DNA from: Pseudoalteromonas aliena SW19
GTDB taxonomy: Bacteria; Pseudomonadota; Gammaproteobacteria; Enterobacterales; Alteromonadaceae
NCBI RefSeq assembly: GCF_014905615.1
Contig: NZ_AQGU01000029.1
Coordinates: 124,001 to 188,000, forward strand
Direction of reading: 5' to 3'
Length of the DNA stretch: 64,000 nt
The translations under genes were made by a program, and so were the position numbers. Positions 19,173 through 27,848 of this stretch are shown here, in pieces. A model generated the notes under the pieces. The model made no database searches. It had not been told where the DNA came from and worked only from the letters and a program-made list of their open reading frames with translations. Position 1 is the stretch's first letter. The number at the start of each line of letters is the position of its first letter.

Positions 19173-19735
19173 AATTAAAAGCTGCGCTTTTTACGCAAGC
19201 AAGCTTGGCGTCTACAGGCGTTTAGGCTGGCTTTGTTTATTGCCATCGCCAGTGCATATAAGTAATTAAAAGCTGCGCTTTTTACGCAAGCAAGCTTGGC
19301 GTTTACAGGTGTTTAGGCCAGCTTTGTTTGTTGCCATCGCCAGTGCATATAAGTAATTAAAAGCTGCGCTTTTTACGCAAGCAAGCTTGGCGTCTACAGG
19401 TGTTTAGGTGGGTTTTATTTGTTGCCATCGCCAGTGCATATAAGTAATTAAAAGCTGCGCTTTTTACGCAAGCAAGCTTGGCGTCTACAGGTGTTTAGGT
19501 TGGCTTTGTTTATTGCCATCGTTAGTGCATATAAGTAATTAAAAGCTGCGTTTTTTACGCAAGCAAGCTTGGCGTCTACAGGTGTTTAGGTGGGTTTTGT
19601 TTGTTTCCATCGCTAATGCATATAAGTAATTAAAAGCTGCGCTTTTTACGCAAGCAAGCTTGGCGTCTACAGGTGTATAGGTTGGCTTTGTTTGTATACG
19701 CGAGTAAGTTCGTTATTTACAGGTGATTAGGTGAG
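19173..19735 (+). repeat. 91-bp tandem repeat array, six units
   Basis: The motif GCTGCG recurs at 19181, 19272, 19363, 19454, 19545 and 19636, exactly 91 bp apart each time. Each unit has the hairpin AAAAGCTGCGCTTTT, a second hairpin ACGCAAGCAAGCTTGGCGT, then CTACAGGTGTTTAGG and TTGCCATCGCCAGTGCATAT. The unit corresponds to the R1 tail plus REP seen at 15950-16045, so the array probably arose by amplification of that tail. There are few substitutions between units, which points to recent expansion. It is not a CRISPR, because the whole unit repeats without unique spacers. Confidence 0.9.
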
Positions 19736-19794
19736 CTTTGTTTGTAGACGTAGAGCTTGCTCACGTGAGAGGCGTTTAAATGTTCTATGTGGTG

Positions 19795-20643
19795 TTACTC
19801 TACTTCGACGCTAATAAGTGATTTATAAGCGCCGCTTTCTAGGGCATCAAAATACGCTTGGTAACGGCCTGTTTGCTTAAACTTTACTAACTCTTGGTTA
19901 AAAATAACTAATAGCTTTTCGCTGCTTGGGTTATTTTTTGGGAATAATAAAAAGCTTTGATTTACTAACACTGGCTTTGGATGATGACTAATAGTATCAA
20001 TAAGCTCAGGCAACTTGGTATTTAGGGTGTGATAGCCTACATTTTGCTCTTCGGCAAAAGCGTCAATGCGGCCCATCACTAAACGCTGAAAATTTTGCTC
20101 TGTTGTACTTACGCGCGATATTTCAAATAAGCCTTCTTCAATTGCTTTATCAAACTTTTTGCCATAACTGTAGCCGAGCCCGCCTCCTAGTAGTAGACCT
20201 TTTAAATCACTGAGTTTGTACCAGCTAAACTGCCGCTGTTTTTGATAAAAAAATACAAACCGTTCATTTAGTACCGCCTCGCTATATAAATAGTGATGTG
20301 CGCGGTCTTTTTCAAACATCCACACTGCGGTGGCTGCGTATTTATTATTAAGGGTGTCGTGATAGGCGCGCGGCCATGGTAAAAATGTAAAGCTGACCTC
20401 AATATTGGCTTGTGCAAATACGTCAGTGATCAAGTGAGCAATTACGCCTTTATAAGGTAACGATTCACTTAAAAATGGTGGCCATTCACCTGCGCTAATT
20501 TGCAGGGTTTTAAGGTTATTAGTCGCAGCCTGATTTTCTACCTCAATCGCGTGACTGTAATAACTCATAAAAACCATTAACAATAAAGGCATAGCATAAA
20601 TACAGCGTTTTAATTTAGCCATTAGCATAAAACTCATTTGCAT
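19795..20643 (-). CDS. Periplasmic substrate-binding protein, family 3 type
   Basis: The 282-residue product has a signal peptide (CIYAMPLLLMVFMSYYSHA) and an SBP_bac_3-like body. LQISAGEWPPFLSESLPYKG is the typical first strand and ligand loop. AATAVWMFEKDRAHHYLYSE and AFAEEQNVGYHTL follow. Such stand-alone proteins in alteromonads are often solute sensors or amino-acid-like binders without a linked ABC transporter, and none is next to it. The ligand cannot be told. The start may be any of several N-terminal Met codons; the first fits a long signal peptide. Confidence 0.75.
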   Translation of the reverse strand: MQMSFMLMAKLKRCIYAMPLLLMVFMSYYSHAIEVENQAATNNLKTLQISAGEWPPFLSESLPYKGVIAHLITDVFAQANIEVSFTFLPWPRAYHDTLNNKYAATAVWMFEKDRAHHYLYSEAVLNERFVFFYQKQRQFSWYKLSDLKGLLLGGGLGYSYGKKFDKAIEEGLFEISRVSTTEQNFQRLVMGRIDAFAEEQNVGYHTLNTKLPELIDTISHHPKPVLVNQSFLLFPKNNPSSEKLLVIFNQELVKFKQTGRYQAYFDALESGAYKSLISVEVE

Positions 20644-20749
20644 AACTTTACCTTTTTTGTATAAACCTTAGTTAAACATAACAATAGCTGGTAAAAGCTG
20701 GTTAGTTTATGCTTAAACCGTATACTCGCTTAACTGAATACGCAGTAAA

Positions 20750-22177
20750 CTACTCTTTAGTTTGCATGCTTTTAGCGCGCGCTTCTGCATCTATTAATGC
20801 TTGTGATTTAGGTGTACGTTTTTTCTTTTCTATAACCGGTTTTTCGGTTGATTCGGGATCCCAGCTTGGATCTAACGATAGGTTTGCAAATGGGTTGCTG
20901 CTGTCAGTTTTTGCTGCTTCAACGTTAGGTTCAACAGGTTTTGGCTTGTCTTGTGTTTTTACTCCAGGTAATGGTGCATCAGGATCGAAAGTGCGCACTT
21001 CTGGCTCTTTAAAGTCGTGCTCGTTACTAAATAAAGTCGCCTGCGGTGCAAATACTTTTTCAACTGCATGTGCATTTTCATTAGGTGCAGGTGAGTGTAT
21101 TAACTCAGGAGGTTTGATGGCCGGCTCTGAAACTAACTCCTCACTCTTTTGATCATTACGTACTGCGCTTTCGTGCTTATGTGGATTGTTAATTGCTAAG
21201 GCATCGGGATCAAATTTACGAACTTTTGGCTCATTAAAGTCATTGGCGCTTTTTATACGCGCTGCAGCCTTGTTCGCTGCGGCTTCAAACTCTGCGGCTT
21301 CAAACTCTGCGGCTTCAAACTCTGCGGCTTCAAACTCTGCGGCTTCAAACTCTGCGGTATTAAGCTGCGGTATTGGCTCACTTAATATAGCTGATTTTTT
21401 TTGATCTAAGGCATTTATTGTTGATTTTTTATTTATATTATCGGCTGCAGGTTCGGCTACTTTTGCTTTAGATGCATTCAATGGGGGAGTTGTTTGCGCT
21501 ACGCTCGAAATAGCGGTGGTTTCTTTGTTTTGCTTAGCACGGCGCAAACGGACTATAGCCATAACTGCAATAAGCACCACTATAAGCAGTATCAAGCTAG
21601 GTAAAAGAAGTGAGTGCGTGCTTTTTACTACTGGCTCAGAGGGCTGAGTGGGAATTAACGTTGGCGCTGGTTTTAATGTTGATAAAGGCTCTGGGAGTAC
21701 TTCTTTAGTGAGTGTACTGTTTGGTTTTATGGGGTTATTTGGCGGGGTTGGCTTTTGCTCTGAAATAACCACTTTTGGATTAGCTTGTGGTTTGTGAACT
21801 ACTGGTTTTACATCAAGCATGGCTTGACTTTTATTATCGGTAAGAGGCACAACAGTGGGTGTTTGTTGTTCATTAACTACGTTTTTATTTACTGTTTCAG
21901 TGATTACTTCACTCACTGCTTCACTGGTTTTTTCGACTACAGGCGTTGGCTTGGCAGTAATAGGTACAGTTTTAACTTGTGCTTGTAGTTGCTTGGGAGG
22001 GATACAGTTTTTACTGTGATCGCGTACTGCATTACGGTAGTTTCTACTTGTTTTATCATTACTGTGTTGCTGCATTTCTTGTTTTATAAGTATGCACATA
22101 GCCTCGTTATAAGCTGCGCTATTAATACTATAAAGTAGGGCAAAACAAAGTGTGAGGCGTGTAAATAAAGTTATCAT
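20750..22177 (-). CDS. Single-pass envelope protein with Pro-rich and Glu/Ala repeat regions
   Basis: The 475-residue product has a signal peptide and a short cysteine-bearing N-terminal region. A Pro/Thr/Lys-rich stretch follows, then one membrane segment (SLILLIVVLIAVMAIV near residue 190-210), and a long acidic cytoplasmic tail. The tail carries five AAEFE pentapeptides encoded by a 15-bp tandem repeat and two copies of a motif like EPKVRKFDPDA/EPEVRTFDPDA. The architecture resembles FimV/TspA-type or peptidoglycan-linked scaffold proteins in general form only. I do not recognise the family. The repeat number is likely to vary between strains. Confidence 0.65.
   Translation of the reverse strand: MITLFTRLTLCFALLYSINSAAYNEAMCILIKQEMQQHSNDKTSRNYRNAVRDHSKNCIPPKQLQAQVKTVPITAKPTPVVEKTSEAVSEVITETVNKNVVNEQQTPTVVPLTDNKSQAMLDVKPVVHKPQANPKVVISEQKPTPPNNPIKPNSTLTKEVLPEPLSTLKPAPTLIPTQPSEPVVKSTHSLLLPSLILLIVVLIAVMAIVRLRRAKQNKETTAISSVAQTTPPLNASKAKVAEPAADNINKKSTINALDQKKSAILSEPIPQLNTAEFEAAEFEAAEFEAAEFEAAEFEAAANKAAARIKSANDFNEPKVRKFDPDALAINNPHKHESAVRNDQKSEELVSEPAIKPPELIHSPAPNENAHAVEKVFAPQATLFSNEHDFKEPEVRTFDPDAPLPGVKTQDKPKPVEPNVEAAKTDSSNPFANLSLDPSWDPESTEKPVIEKKKRTPKSQALIDAEARAKSMQTKE
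21277..21351 (-). repeat. 15-bp tandem repeat inside a coding region (x5)
   Basis: Five exact copies of CTGCGGCTTCAAACT start at 21277, 21292, 21307, 21322 and 21337, and a partial sixth follows. On the coding strand they give repeated Ala-Ala-Glu-Phe-Glu. The unit is a multiple of three, so length change keeps the frame. Confidence 0.9.
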
Positions 22178-22180
22178 AAA

Positions 22181-22220
22181 GGTAAAAGCGCTTAAACATT
22201 AATGGTTTGATTTTAAGCGC
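22181..22220 (-). terminator. Terminator of dgt
   Basis: GCGCTTAAA (22188-22196) pairs with TTTAAGCGC (22212-22220). Read on the minus strand it is followed by TTTT. It lies between the dgt stop and the next minus-strand gene. Confidence 0.6.
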
Positions 22221-22245
22221 AAAATTAAAAATTATCTAGAGTGGA

Positions 22246-23712
22246 TTAGTCTATTACCATAAGGCTGCGATATTCGTCGTAAGCAAATTGGTCAGTCATG
22301 CCACTTATATAATCTTGAATTAATCTACAGCGATAATAAAACTCATAGGCGGCAAAATGATCGGGCTCCTCTTGCATAGCGTCTATGGCATGTTGGTAGC
22401 TATTTAGGTGTTTTTTAGAAAGCTTTTTAACCAAGCGTGATTCTATTAATAGGCGTGAGTCGCCGTTTAATGCGCGCTTAAAGTCGTCGCTGTTTAATAG
22501 CAGTAATGGCTTATAGCAGTCGAGTAGGCCGTTAATAATTCGGTAACCTTGCAGCTCTAGCTTTTCGACCTCTTTGTTAGAAAAAACATGCTCAAGGGCT
22601 ACTTGTTTTAGTGTTTTGGTTACCGCGTGCAGGTGGCTTCTGTCTTCTAATAGGGCATAGTTAAAGTCGCCATGATAAATAGGCTCTATGTTTTCGATAA
22701 ACCGTTTTGCAGCATGGCCAACGAGCGGGTGCAGTAGTGATACTCTAAGGTATATAAAAAACTCACTGTTAAAATTGTACGGCTGGGCTTTGGCGCGATC
22801 GAGTGCGTAATCTACCGCTTTATCTACAAAATTTTCATGTTCGGTGTCGTCTATTGTAAGGTTTATAAGTGCTTTTTTATAATGATTTTTAAGCTGTGTG
22901 CAAAGGAACTCGGTACTTATTATGCCCTTTTCTACAGCGTCTTCTATATCGGCTAGGCAATACGATATATCGTCGGCGGCTTCCATTATGTAACTTGCGG
23001 GATGGCGGCAATATGGCTCAATAGTGAGCTCGTTTTGCAATGCTTCAACAAAGGCTTTTTCGCTGTAGTAGTAACCTACTTTTTTCATTAAGTAATTTTT
23101 GTTTTGCGGTATGTTTTTTACATCAAGTCCCGCTGGACGGGTGTATTTTAAAATACCGGCGCTTTGGCTATACGTTAAATTAAGCGTTTGCAAAGAATGA
23201 ATAATACGTATGCCTTGAGCATTACCTTCAAAATTACAAATATCAAGTGCAAGGTGTTTAAAAACCACGCCTATGCCGGTATTAGGCTCTTGGCAGCGCA
23301 TTGGTGTAATGCTCACTAAGTTGTTATTAAACCAATGGTTAATTGCAGCTTCGCCAAAGTGACCAAAGGGTGGGTTGCCTATGTCATGCATCAGGCAGGC
23401 CATTTCGACTAAGCTTTCAAGTGGGCGTTCAAGCCCTGTTAGCCCGTAGTCTTTTTGCTGTTGGTAGCTTAAATTAGCAAAAATACGCTGCACTATAAAA
23501 CGACCAACTTGCTGTACTTCAAGCGAATGAGTAAGACGCGAACGAACTGCTGCATTACGCTCAAGTGGAAAAACTTGTGTTTTTTGCTGCAACCGACGAA
23601 TAGCTGCGCTATTTATTATGCGACCACGGTCGCTTTCAAGCGCCATTTGCAAGTTAGATGTAGTGCGATACATACGCGCTGGCGTTATTTTTTTACTAAA
23701 GTCGATAGTCAT
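22246..23712 (-). CDS. dgt: Deoxyguanosinetriphosphate triphosphohydrolase (dGTPase)
   Basis: The 488-residue HD-domain enzyme hydrolyses dGTP to deoxyguanosine and triphosphate in the cytoplasm. It shows the metal-binding HD set: H62 in RLTHSLEV, H109-D110 in CLMHDIGNPPFGH, and D-D in AADDISYCLADIEDAVEKG. The start MTIDFSKKITPARMYRT and the length are those of long-form gammaproteobacterial Dgt. dGTPases can also limit phage growth by draining dGTP, but this copy sits among core genes. It stands alone with its own terminator downstream. Confidence 0.93.
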   Translation of the reverse strand: MTIDFSKKITPARMYRTTSNLQMALESDRGRIINSAAIRRLQQKTQVFPLERNAAVRSRLTHSLEVQQVGRFIVQRIFANLSYQQQKDYGLTGLERPLESLVEMACLMHDIGNPPFGHFGEAAINHWFNNNLVSITPMRCQEPNTGIGVVFKHLALDICNFEGNAQGIRIIHSLQTLNLTYSQSAGILKYTRPAGLDVKNIPQNKNYLMKKVGYYYSEKAFVEALQNELTIEPYCRHPASYIMEAADDISYCLADIEDAVEKGIISTEFLCTQLKNHYKKALINLTIDDTEHENFVDKAVDYALDRAKAQPYNFNSEFFIYLRVSLLHPLVGHAAKRFIENIEPIYHGDFNYALLEDRSHLHAVTKTLKQVALEHVFSNKEVEKLELQGYRIINGLLDCYKPLLLLNSDDFKRALNGDSRLLIESRLVKKLSKKHLNSYQHAIDAMQEEPDHFAAYEFYYRCRLIQDYISGMTDQFAYDEYRSLMVID

Positions 23713-23899
23713 CGTAGTCCTTTTTATAATTGATGACTGGCAAATTAAGTGCGCGATGTCATTCTTTATTAATACTTAAACGTTAATATATACACCTAGG
23801 CGAGTTAGGTACAGGTGCTTGTATCATTTGGGTGTCACCAATTGTATTATAAAGTTAGATTTTTCAGTATTTAACGTATTTTAAAGCAGGCGAGTAATT

Positions 23900-25126
23900 A
23901 TGATGAAGCAATGGATTTTAAAGGTGATAGCGCTATGCCTTTTAGTGGGAATAAGTAGTACTGCGTTTGCAGCAAAAGAGCAAACCGTGGTGCTGGTATC
24001 AATTGATGGCTTGCGCTGGGATTACATTGAAAAGCATGGCGCAGAAAACTTAAAAGCGATGGCAGAGCGCGGTGTGCGTGGGCAAAAATTGATTCCAGTT
24101 TATCCAACTAAAACATTTCCTAATCATATTTCTATTATTACGGGTTTATTGCCGGTAAATCATGGCATTGTTGATAATAGTTTTTGCGATAAAGCGCGTA
24201 AAAATGAATGCTACAGCATGGGTAAAGCGCTGGGCGACAGTACATGGGTAAAGGGGATTCCGCTTTGGAATTTGGCAAAAATGCAGGGGCTTAAATCTGC
24301 AACTTACTTTTGGCCTGAGTCGGATGCGTTATTTAACGGTATGACCCCTGATTACTATTACCACTACTCAAAATACAGTGACTATCAAAGACGTGTTGAT
24401 CAAATTATTCAGTGGTTAAGTTTACCAAAGGCACAACGTCCGCGTTTTGTAGCAAGTTATTTTTCATTGGTTGATAGTATGGGCCACGAATTTGGCCCCG
24501 ATGCGCCACAAACTCGTGATGCCGTTAAGCAGCTAGATGAATTAATGGAGCAGTTGCAAACGCGTTTAAGTAAGCTAGAGCAAGATGTAAATTTAGTTAT
24601 TGTTTCTGATCATGGGATGACAAGTATCGACCCCGAAAAAAGCATTGATACAACGACCCTTCCTCAAGATAAAAACTTTTTAGTTAAAAACACCGGACCA
24701 CGTTTGCTTATTTACACGCAACCCGATGCTAAAAATGCCGATATTAAAGGCTATAAGGCACGTTTACAAAAAGCAGCAAACGGGCGTTATACTGTATTAA
24801 CTGACGCGCAATTAGCTGCATATCATTATAATAAAGGTACTCGCGTAGGTGATATTGTGGTGCAAACGACCGCGCCAGCGGTATTTACTAATGGTAAAAA
24901 GCCAATGTACTTAGGCACTCATGGTTATGCATATACAGAGGATATGGCGGCATCGCTTATTGCTGTTGGCCCTGCCTTCAAGCAAGGTGTAAGCCTCGAA
25001 AAAGTAAATAACCTTGATATCTATCCGGTGCTTGCAAAAGTAATGGGGCTTAAATTGTTAAACAAAGTGGATGGCGATGGCAAAACGTTAATGCCAGCAA
25101 TTAAACAAAAAATGATTGTGCATTAG
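23900..25126 (+). CDS. Nucleotide pyrophosphatase/phosphodiesterase-type alkaline phosphatase superfamily protein
   Basis: The 408-residue product has a signal peptide (VIALCLLVGISSTAFA) and an NPP/type I phosphodiesterase domain. Visible metal and nucleophile motifs are VSIDGLRWDY (D36), PTKTFPNH (nucleophile T72 and N75), DSMGHEFGPD and SDHGMTSI. GTHGY near the end gives another metal ligand. Members hydrolyse phosphodiester or pyrophosphate bonds in nucleotides or lipids in the periplasm. ATG 23900 and the adjacent ATG 23903 are both possible. No operon partner is present. Confidence 0.88.
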   Translation: MMKQWILKVIALCLLVGISSTAFAAKEQTVVLVSIDGLRWDYIEKHGAENLKAMAERGVRGQKLIPVYPTKTFPNHISIITGLLPVNHGIVDNSFCDKARKNECYSMGKALGDSTWVKGIPLWNLAKMQGLKSATYFWPESDALFNGMTPDYYYHYSKYSDYQRRVDQIIQWLSLPKAQRPRFVASYFSLVDSMGHEFGPDAPQTRDAVKQLDELMEQLQTRLSKLEQDVNLVIVSDHGMTSIDPEKSIDTTTLPQDKNFLVKNTGPRLLIYTQPDAKNADIKGYKARLQKAANGRYTVLTDAQLAAYHYNKGTRVGDIVVQTTAPAVFTNGKKPMYLGTHGYAYTEDMAASLIAVGPAFKQGVSLEKVNNLDIYPVLAKVMGLKLLNKVDGDGKTLMPAIKQKMIVH

Positions 25127-25234
25127 TAAGGCAAAAAAAGAGCGCCGAAGCACTCTCAAGGGAAGAATATATTATACCCATTCGTATAAATTGTTGAACA
25201 ATCAAAGGGAATACTTAAACAAATGGGCATATTA

Positions 25235-25395
25235 ATACCAATTTTATTAAAAACATGATCATTGTAGCGCATTAAATAACTCACTAACGACGTTAAAAAT
25301 TATTTATATAGAACAACTATGTATCATAATTTTAGCCTTGTTATTGAGCTATTTTCTTATCGCTATAATAATGACTAATTTAATGCAATTGGTAT
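25235..25395 (+). repeat. MITE-like element, ATACCAATT family, copy 1 (161 bp)
   Basis: Terminal inverted repeats ATACCAATT and AATTGGTAT enclose AT-rich, non-coding sequence with CTAACGACGTTAAAAATTAT in the middle. An inverted copy of near-equal length is at 35752-35913 and a diverged copy is at 39009-39169. A short 60-bp palindrome (ATACCCATTCGT to CAAATGGGCAT) lies just before it. No other feature is seen between the two genes apart from a terminator. Confidence 0.8.
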
Positions 25396-25429
25396 AAAGT
25401 GTAAAAGTGGGTAATTAGCCCACTTTTAC
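25391..25429 (-). terminator. Terminator of the metzincin protease gene
   Basis: GTAAAAGTGGG (25401-25411) pairs with CCCACTTTTAC (25419-25429), 10 nt after the stop at 25440 on the minus strand. Confidence 0.65.
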
Positions 25430-25439
25430 AATCAGCTTT

Positions 25440-26183
25440 TTACTTAAAATTAGCGATGCTTGTTTTAGTCGCTTTTATAGTACGAATAGCATATGACTCG
25501 TTGGTTACGCCAAATGGTACGCCGCCAACAGCCCAGTTTGGATTTGAAAAGTAGTCGTATTGTGTTGCGCTACCAAATACATGTGGGTAAGCCATAATAC
25601 TTGCAAAGTTGTTTTGTACACCATGACCCATACCGTCTGTATATACACCACCAGAAGTATCGCCTTGTCTACGAGAGTGCGCTAAACCTTGGTTGTGGCC
25701 TAGCTCATGTAGGAAAGTTGTTGCGCCACAGTCAATCGCACTGATTGAGTACATGTTATTACTCATTGAGTTATATAAGTTACCATTTGTACCTTGACCA
25801 ACCCACGCTAAACCACATGAAATAAGTCCATTACCAGCACTTTGGCCAGTACCTAGTACTGCAACCATATCCGCTTTCCAATCAGAACGAAGGCCGTCTA
25901 CGTAGCTGCTGTTAGTGATTGAATTTAACCATTGCTCTGATGGTGTTACTGCGTAGTCACCTAGGTTTTTCTTACCTACTAAACGTAGAGTAATGTCTAC
26001 ACCGTTTTGGCTATATACCTGATTACTAAAAGCAATTAGTTGATTTATTTTTGTATCAATATTGCTTGTTGCCGCTGCTGATTGATCAGTATATAAAATA
26101 CCAATATCGATAGTTTCTGCTTGTACAATACTTGTCATGCATAATGCTGCAGCAACAGCGGTTGTGGTGATTAATTTTTTCAT
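25440..26183 (-). CDS. Secreted metzincin-type zinc metalloprotease
   Basis: The 247-residue product has a signal peptide (TTAVAAALCMTSIVQAE) and a compact reprolysin-like domain. The zinc motif is HELGHNQGLAH (H159, H163, H169), the full HExxHxxGxxH of metzincins, and the Met-turn is SIMAYP (M197). There is no prodomain in this chain. The gene upstream (26225-26935, 41 nt away, same strand) looks like that missing prodomain, so the two are probably co-expressed. The substrate is unknown; secretion and nutrition from protein is a reasonable guess. Confidence 0.88.
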   Translation of the reverse strand: MKKLITTTAVAAALCMTSIVQAETIDIGILYTDQSAAATSNIDTKINQLIAFSNQVYSQNGVDITLRLVGKKNLGDYAVTPSEQWLNSITNSSYVDGLRSDWKADMVAVLGTGQSAGNGLISCGLAWVGQGTNGNLYNSMSNNMYSISAIDCGATTFLHELGHNQGLAHSRRQGDTSGGVYTDGMGHGVQNNFASIMAYPHVFGSATQYDYFSNPNWAVGGVPFGVTNESYAIRTIKATKTSIANFK

Positions 26184-26224
26184 TGTTGTATTACCTTACT
26201 CTTGTTGTGGTTTAACTTTTTAGC

Positions 26225-26935
26225 TTACGGTTTGTCATCTGCTTTTGGTGCAAATATGTCTACGGTTTTATCTGTTTTTTGCTCTGGCGTACTCACATCG
26301 TGTTCTATGTGACTTTTATATAAATCACGCTTAGCCGCTATCCAGCCATACTGGCCTTTGCTTTCAAATACATAGTTACCGCTTGGTGCCGTAAATTGGC
26401 CGTAAACGGCGTCTTTTCCTACGGTTAGGACCGTATTGTGCATTTGCCCGTCGACTCCGGTTACTGTGCCAAATATGCTTTTATCGCCATTTTCGACACT
26501 TACTACATTCGTTACTTCGGCGGTGTACGTTTCGGTTGTTTGAGGAATGGCTAAATCAAAATTTTCGCCCGTTTTTAAGGCGCGTAATGAACTTAAATCA
26601 AACTCTACATATGCTTCATTGTGCAAATCAGTAGGCAGTACCTTTGCGTTTATAAGTACTTGCTTGGCTTTATCTGAAAGGCGATTCACTGCGTCAAACT
26701 CGTTAAATGGCACATTTTGAAGTGTTGGCGCGCTTGCTTTCGAAATTATCGGATCGTTACTCATATCAATAGGTAGAGGCGCATGTGTATTTTGAGCCGA
26801 CAAACTACTCACCGGGACTATATCAATAGCAATTGGAGCACTACGCTCTGTAACATTGTCGTTGTTAACAAATAGTTGATAAATAGCAAAGGCTGATAAC
26901 GAAATTGCTATGGTTAAGGCAATAGACCTCTTCAT
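26225..26935 (-). CDS. Prodomain-like exported partner of the metzincin protease
   Basis: The 236-residue product has an N-terminal signal or anchor (IALTIAISLSAFAIYQLFV) and a β-rich region. DKSIFGTVTGVDGQMHNTVL and KDAVYGQFTAPSGNYVFESK resemble the propeptide of secreted bacterial reprolysin-like proteases, in which such a region precedes the catalytic domain. Here it is a separate gene. It may act as an inhibitor, chaperone or membrane tether for the protease; this is inference from order and similarity by eye. It is the first gene of the pair. Confidence 0.6.
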   Translation of the reverse strand: MKRSIALTIAISLSAFAIYQLFVNNDNVTERSAPIAIDIVPVSSLSAQNTHAPLPIDMSNDPIISKASAPTLQNVPFNEFDAVNRLSDKAKQVLINAKVLPTDLHNEAYVEFDLSSLRALKTGENFDLAIPQTTETYTAEVTNVVSVENGDKSIFGTVTGVDGQMHNTVLTVGKDAVYGQFTAPSGNYVFESKGQYGWIAAKRDLYKSHIEHDVSTPEQKTDKTVDIFAPKADDKP

Positions 26936-27334
26936 TTGTTTCTCTTTTCGCGCTTTAAGTTAATTTGATGTTACGTTTTATAGTATAAGTTAGATTAGAT
27001 CAAGAAAATAAATGTAATCAAAAAGTGGTAACGGTTAATTTTTCAATCCCTTATTTAATATGAGGTTATTTTGTTTTTATCCTTTTTTTATTTTTTAGTA
27101 TTGGTTTTTTCCTGTATTTACACGGAGTTGGAGTTTTTATGGGAACTTCATTGTTTAGTTAAATACAATACTAAAAAGCCTAATTTACTGAATAATTAAA
27201 TTTAAAAATAAAGTTGATTTTTTGTCTTTAATATCGAGAACTTATGGCTATGAATAATATGTGTGCAGATAATGAGTGGCTGTTTTCAGTGAATATAAGA
27301 TTGGTTTATGCCAAAACAGAGATGCTTAATATTT
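26936..27334. other. AT-rich intergenic region, no gene seen
   Basis: The promoter region of the prodomain/protease operon should lie at its left end. The rest is AT-rich with T runs. I see no open frame, RNA or clear repeat before the tandem array at 27335. Confidence 0.4.
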
Positions 27335-27776
27335 TAAACACTGCGTTTTTATACGCAAGCAAGCTTTGCGTCTACAGATAAACTATAAGCAGGGGTTGTA
27401 GGAGTAGAGTTTGCTCACGCGAAAAGCGGTAGCTTCTTATTGTTAAGATATTTTAAACACTGCGTTTACACGCAAGCAAGCTTTGCGTCTACAGGTAAAT
27501 TATAAGCAGGGGTTGTTGGGTCGGGCTTGCTTACGCGAGAAGTGCAGCTTCTAATTATTGAGGTGTTTTTAAACACTGCGTTTTACACGCCAGCAAGCTT
27601 TGCGTCTACAGGTAAATTATTAGCGGAGAGTTGTAGGGGTGGGCTTGCTCACGCGAAAAGCGATAGCTTCTTATTGTTAAGATATTTTAAACACTGCGTT
27701 TTACACGCCAGCAAGCTGCGCGTTTACAGGTAAATTATAAGCAGAGGTTGTATGGTCGGGCTTGCTCACGCGAGAA
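27335..27776 (+). repeat. Tandem array of ~118-bp units, four copies
   Basis: CTGCG after AAACA recurs at 27341, 27460, 27576 and 27694 (steps of 119, 116 and 118). Each unit has the hairpin ACGCAAGCAAGCTTTGCGT, a CTACAGGTAAATTATAAGC block, and a second arm GGCTTGCTCACGCGAAAAGC plus AGCTTCTTATTG. The hairpins are the same REP type as in the 19173 array, but the spacer differs. Frames crossing it are artefacts of the repeat. Confidence 0.85.
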
Positions 27777-27798
27777 TAAGGGGGACATAAAGGATTGT

Positions 27799-27840
27799 GC
27801 ATTTAGCGGGTACAATTGACTCGCTAAATGCTTTTTATTT
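27799..27840. terminator. Strong hairpin after hemH
   Basis: GCATTTAGCG (27799-27808) pairs with CGCTAAATGC (27822-27831), followed by TTTTTATTT on the plus strand. It lies 9 nt beyond the hemH stop and may act in both directions or insulate hemH from the array. Confidence 0.6.
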
Positions 27841-27848
27841 ATAAACGC

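Noticed and set aside
19173..19735. CRISPR array
   Set aside because: The whole 91-bp unit repeats, including the part that would be a spacer; there are no unique spacers and no cas genes.
20709..21152. 147-codon frame antisense to the repeat-containing envelope gene
   Set aside because: It is the complement of a biased coding region, with Ser/Ala runs from the repeats and no ribosome site.
27335..27776. CRISPR-like or coding repeat
   Set aside because: Units of about 118 bp repeat as a whole and the frame crossing them (27527-27733) only reads the palindromes.
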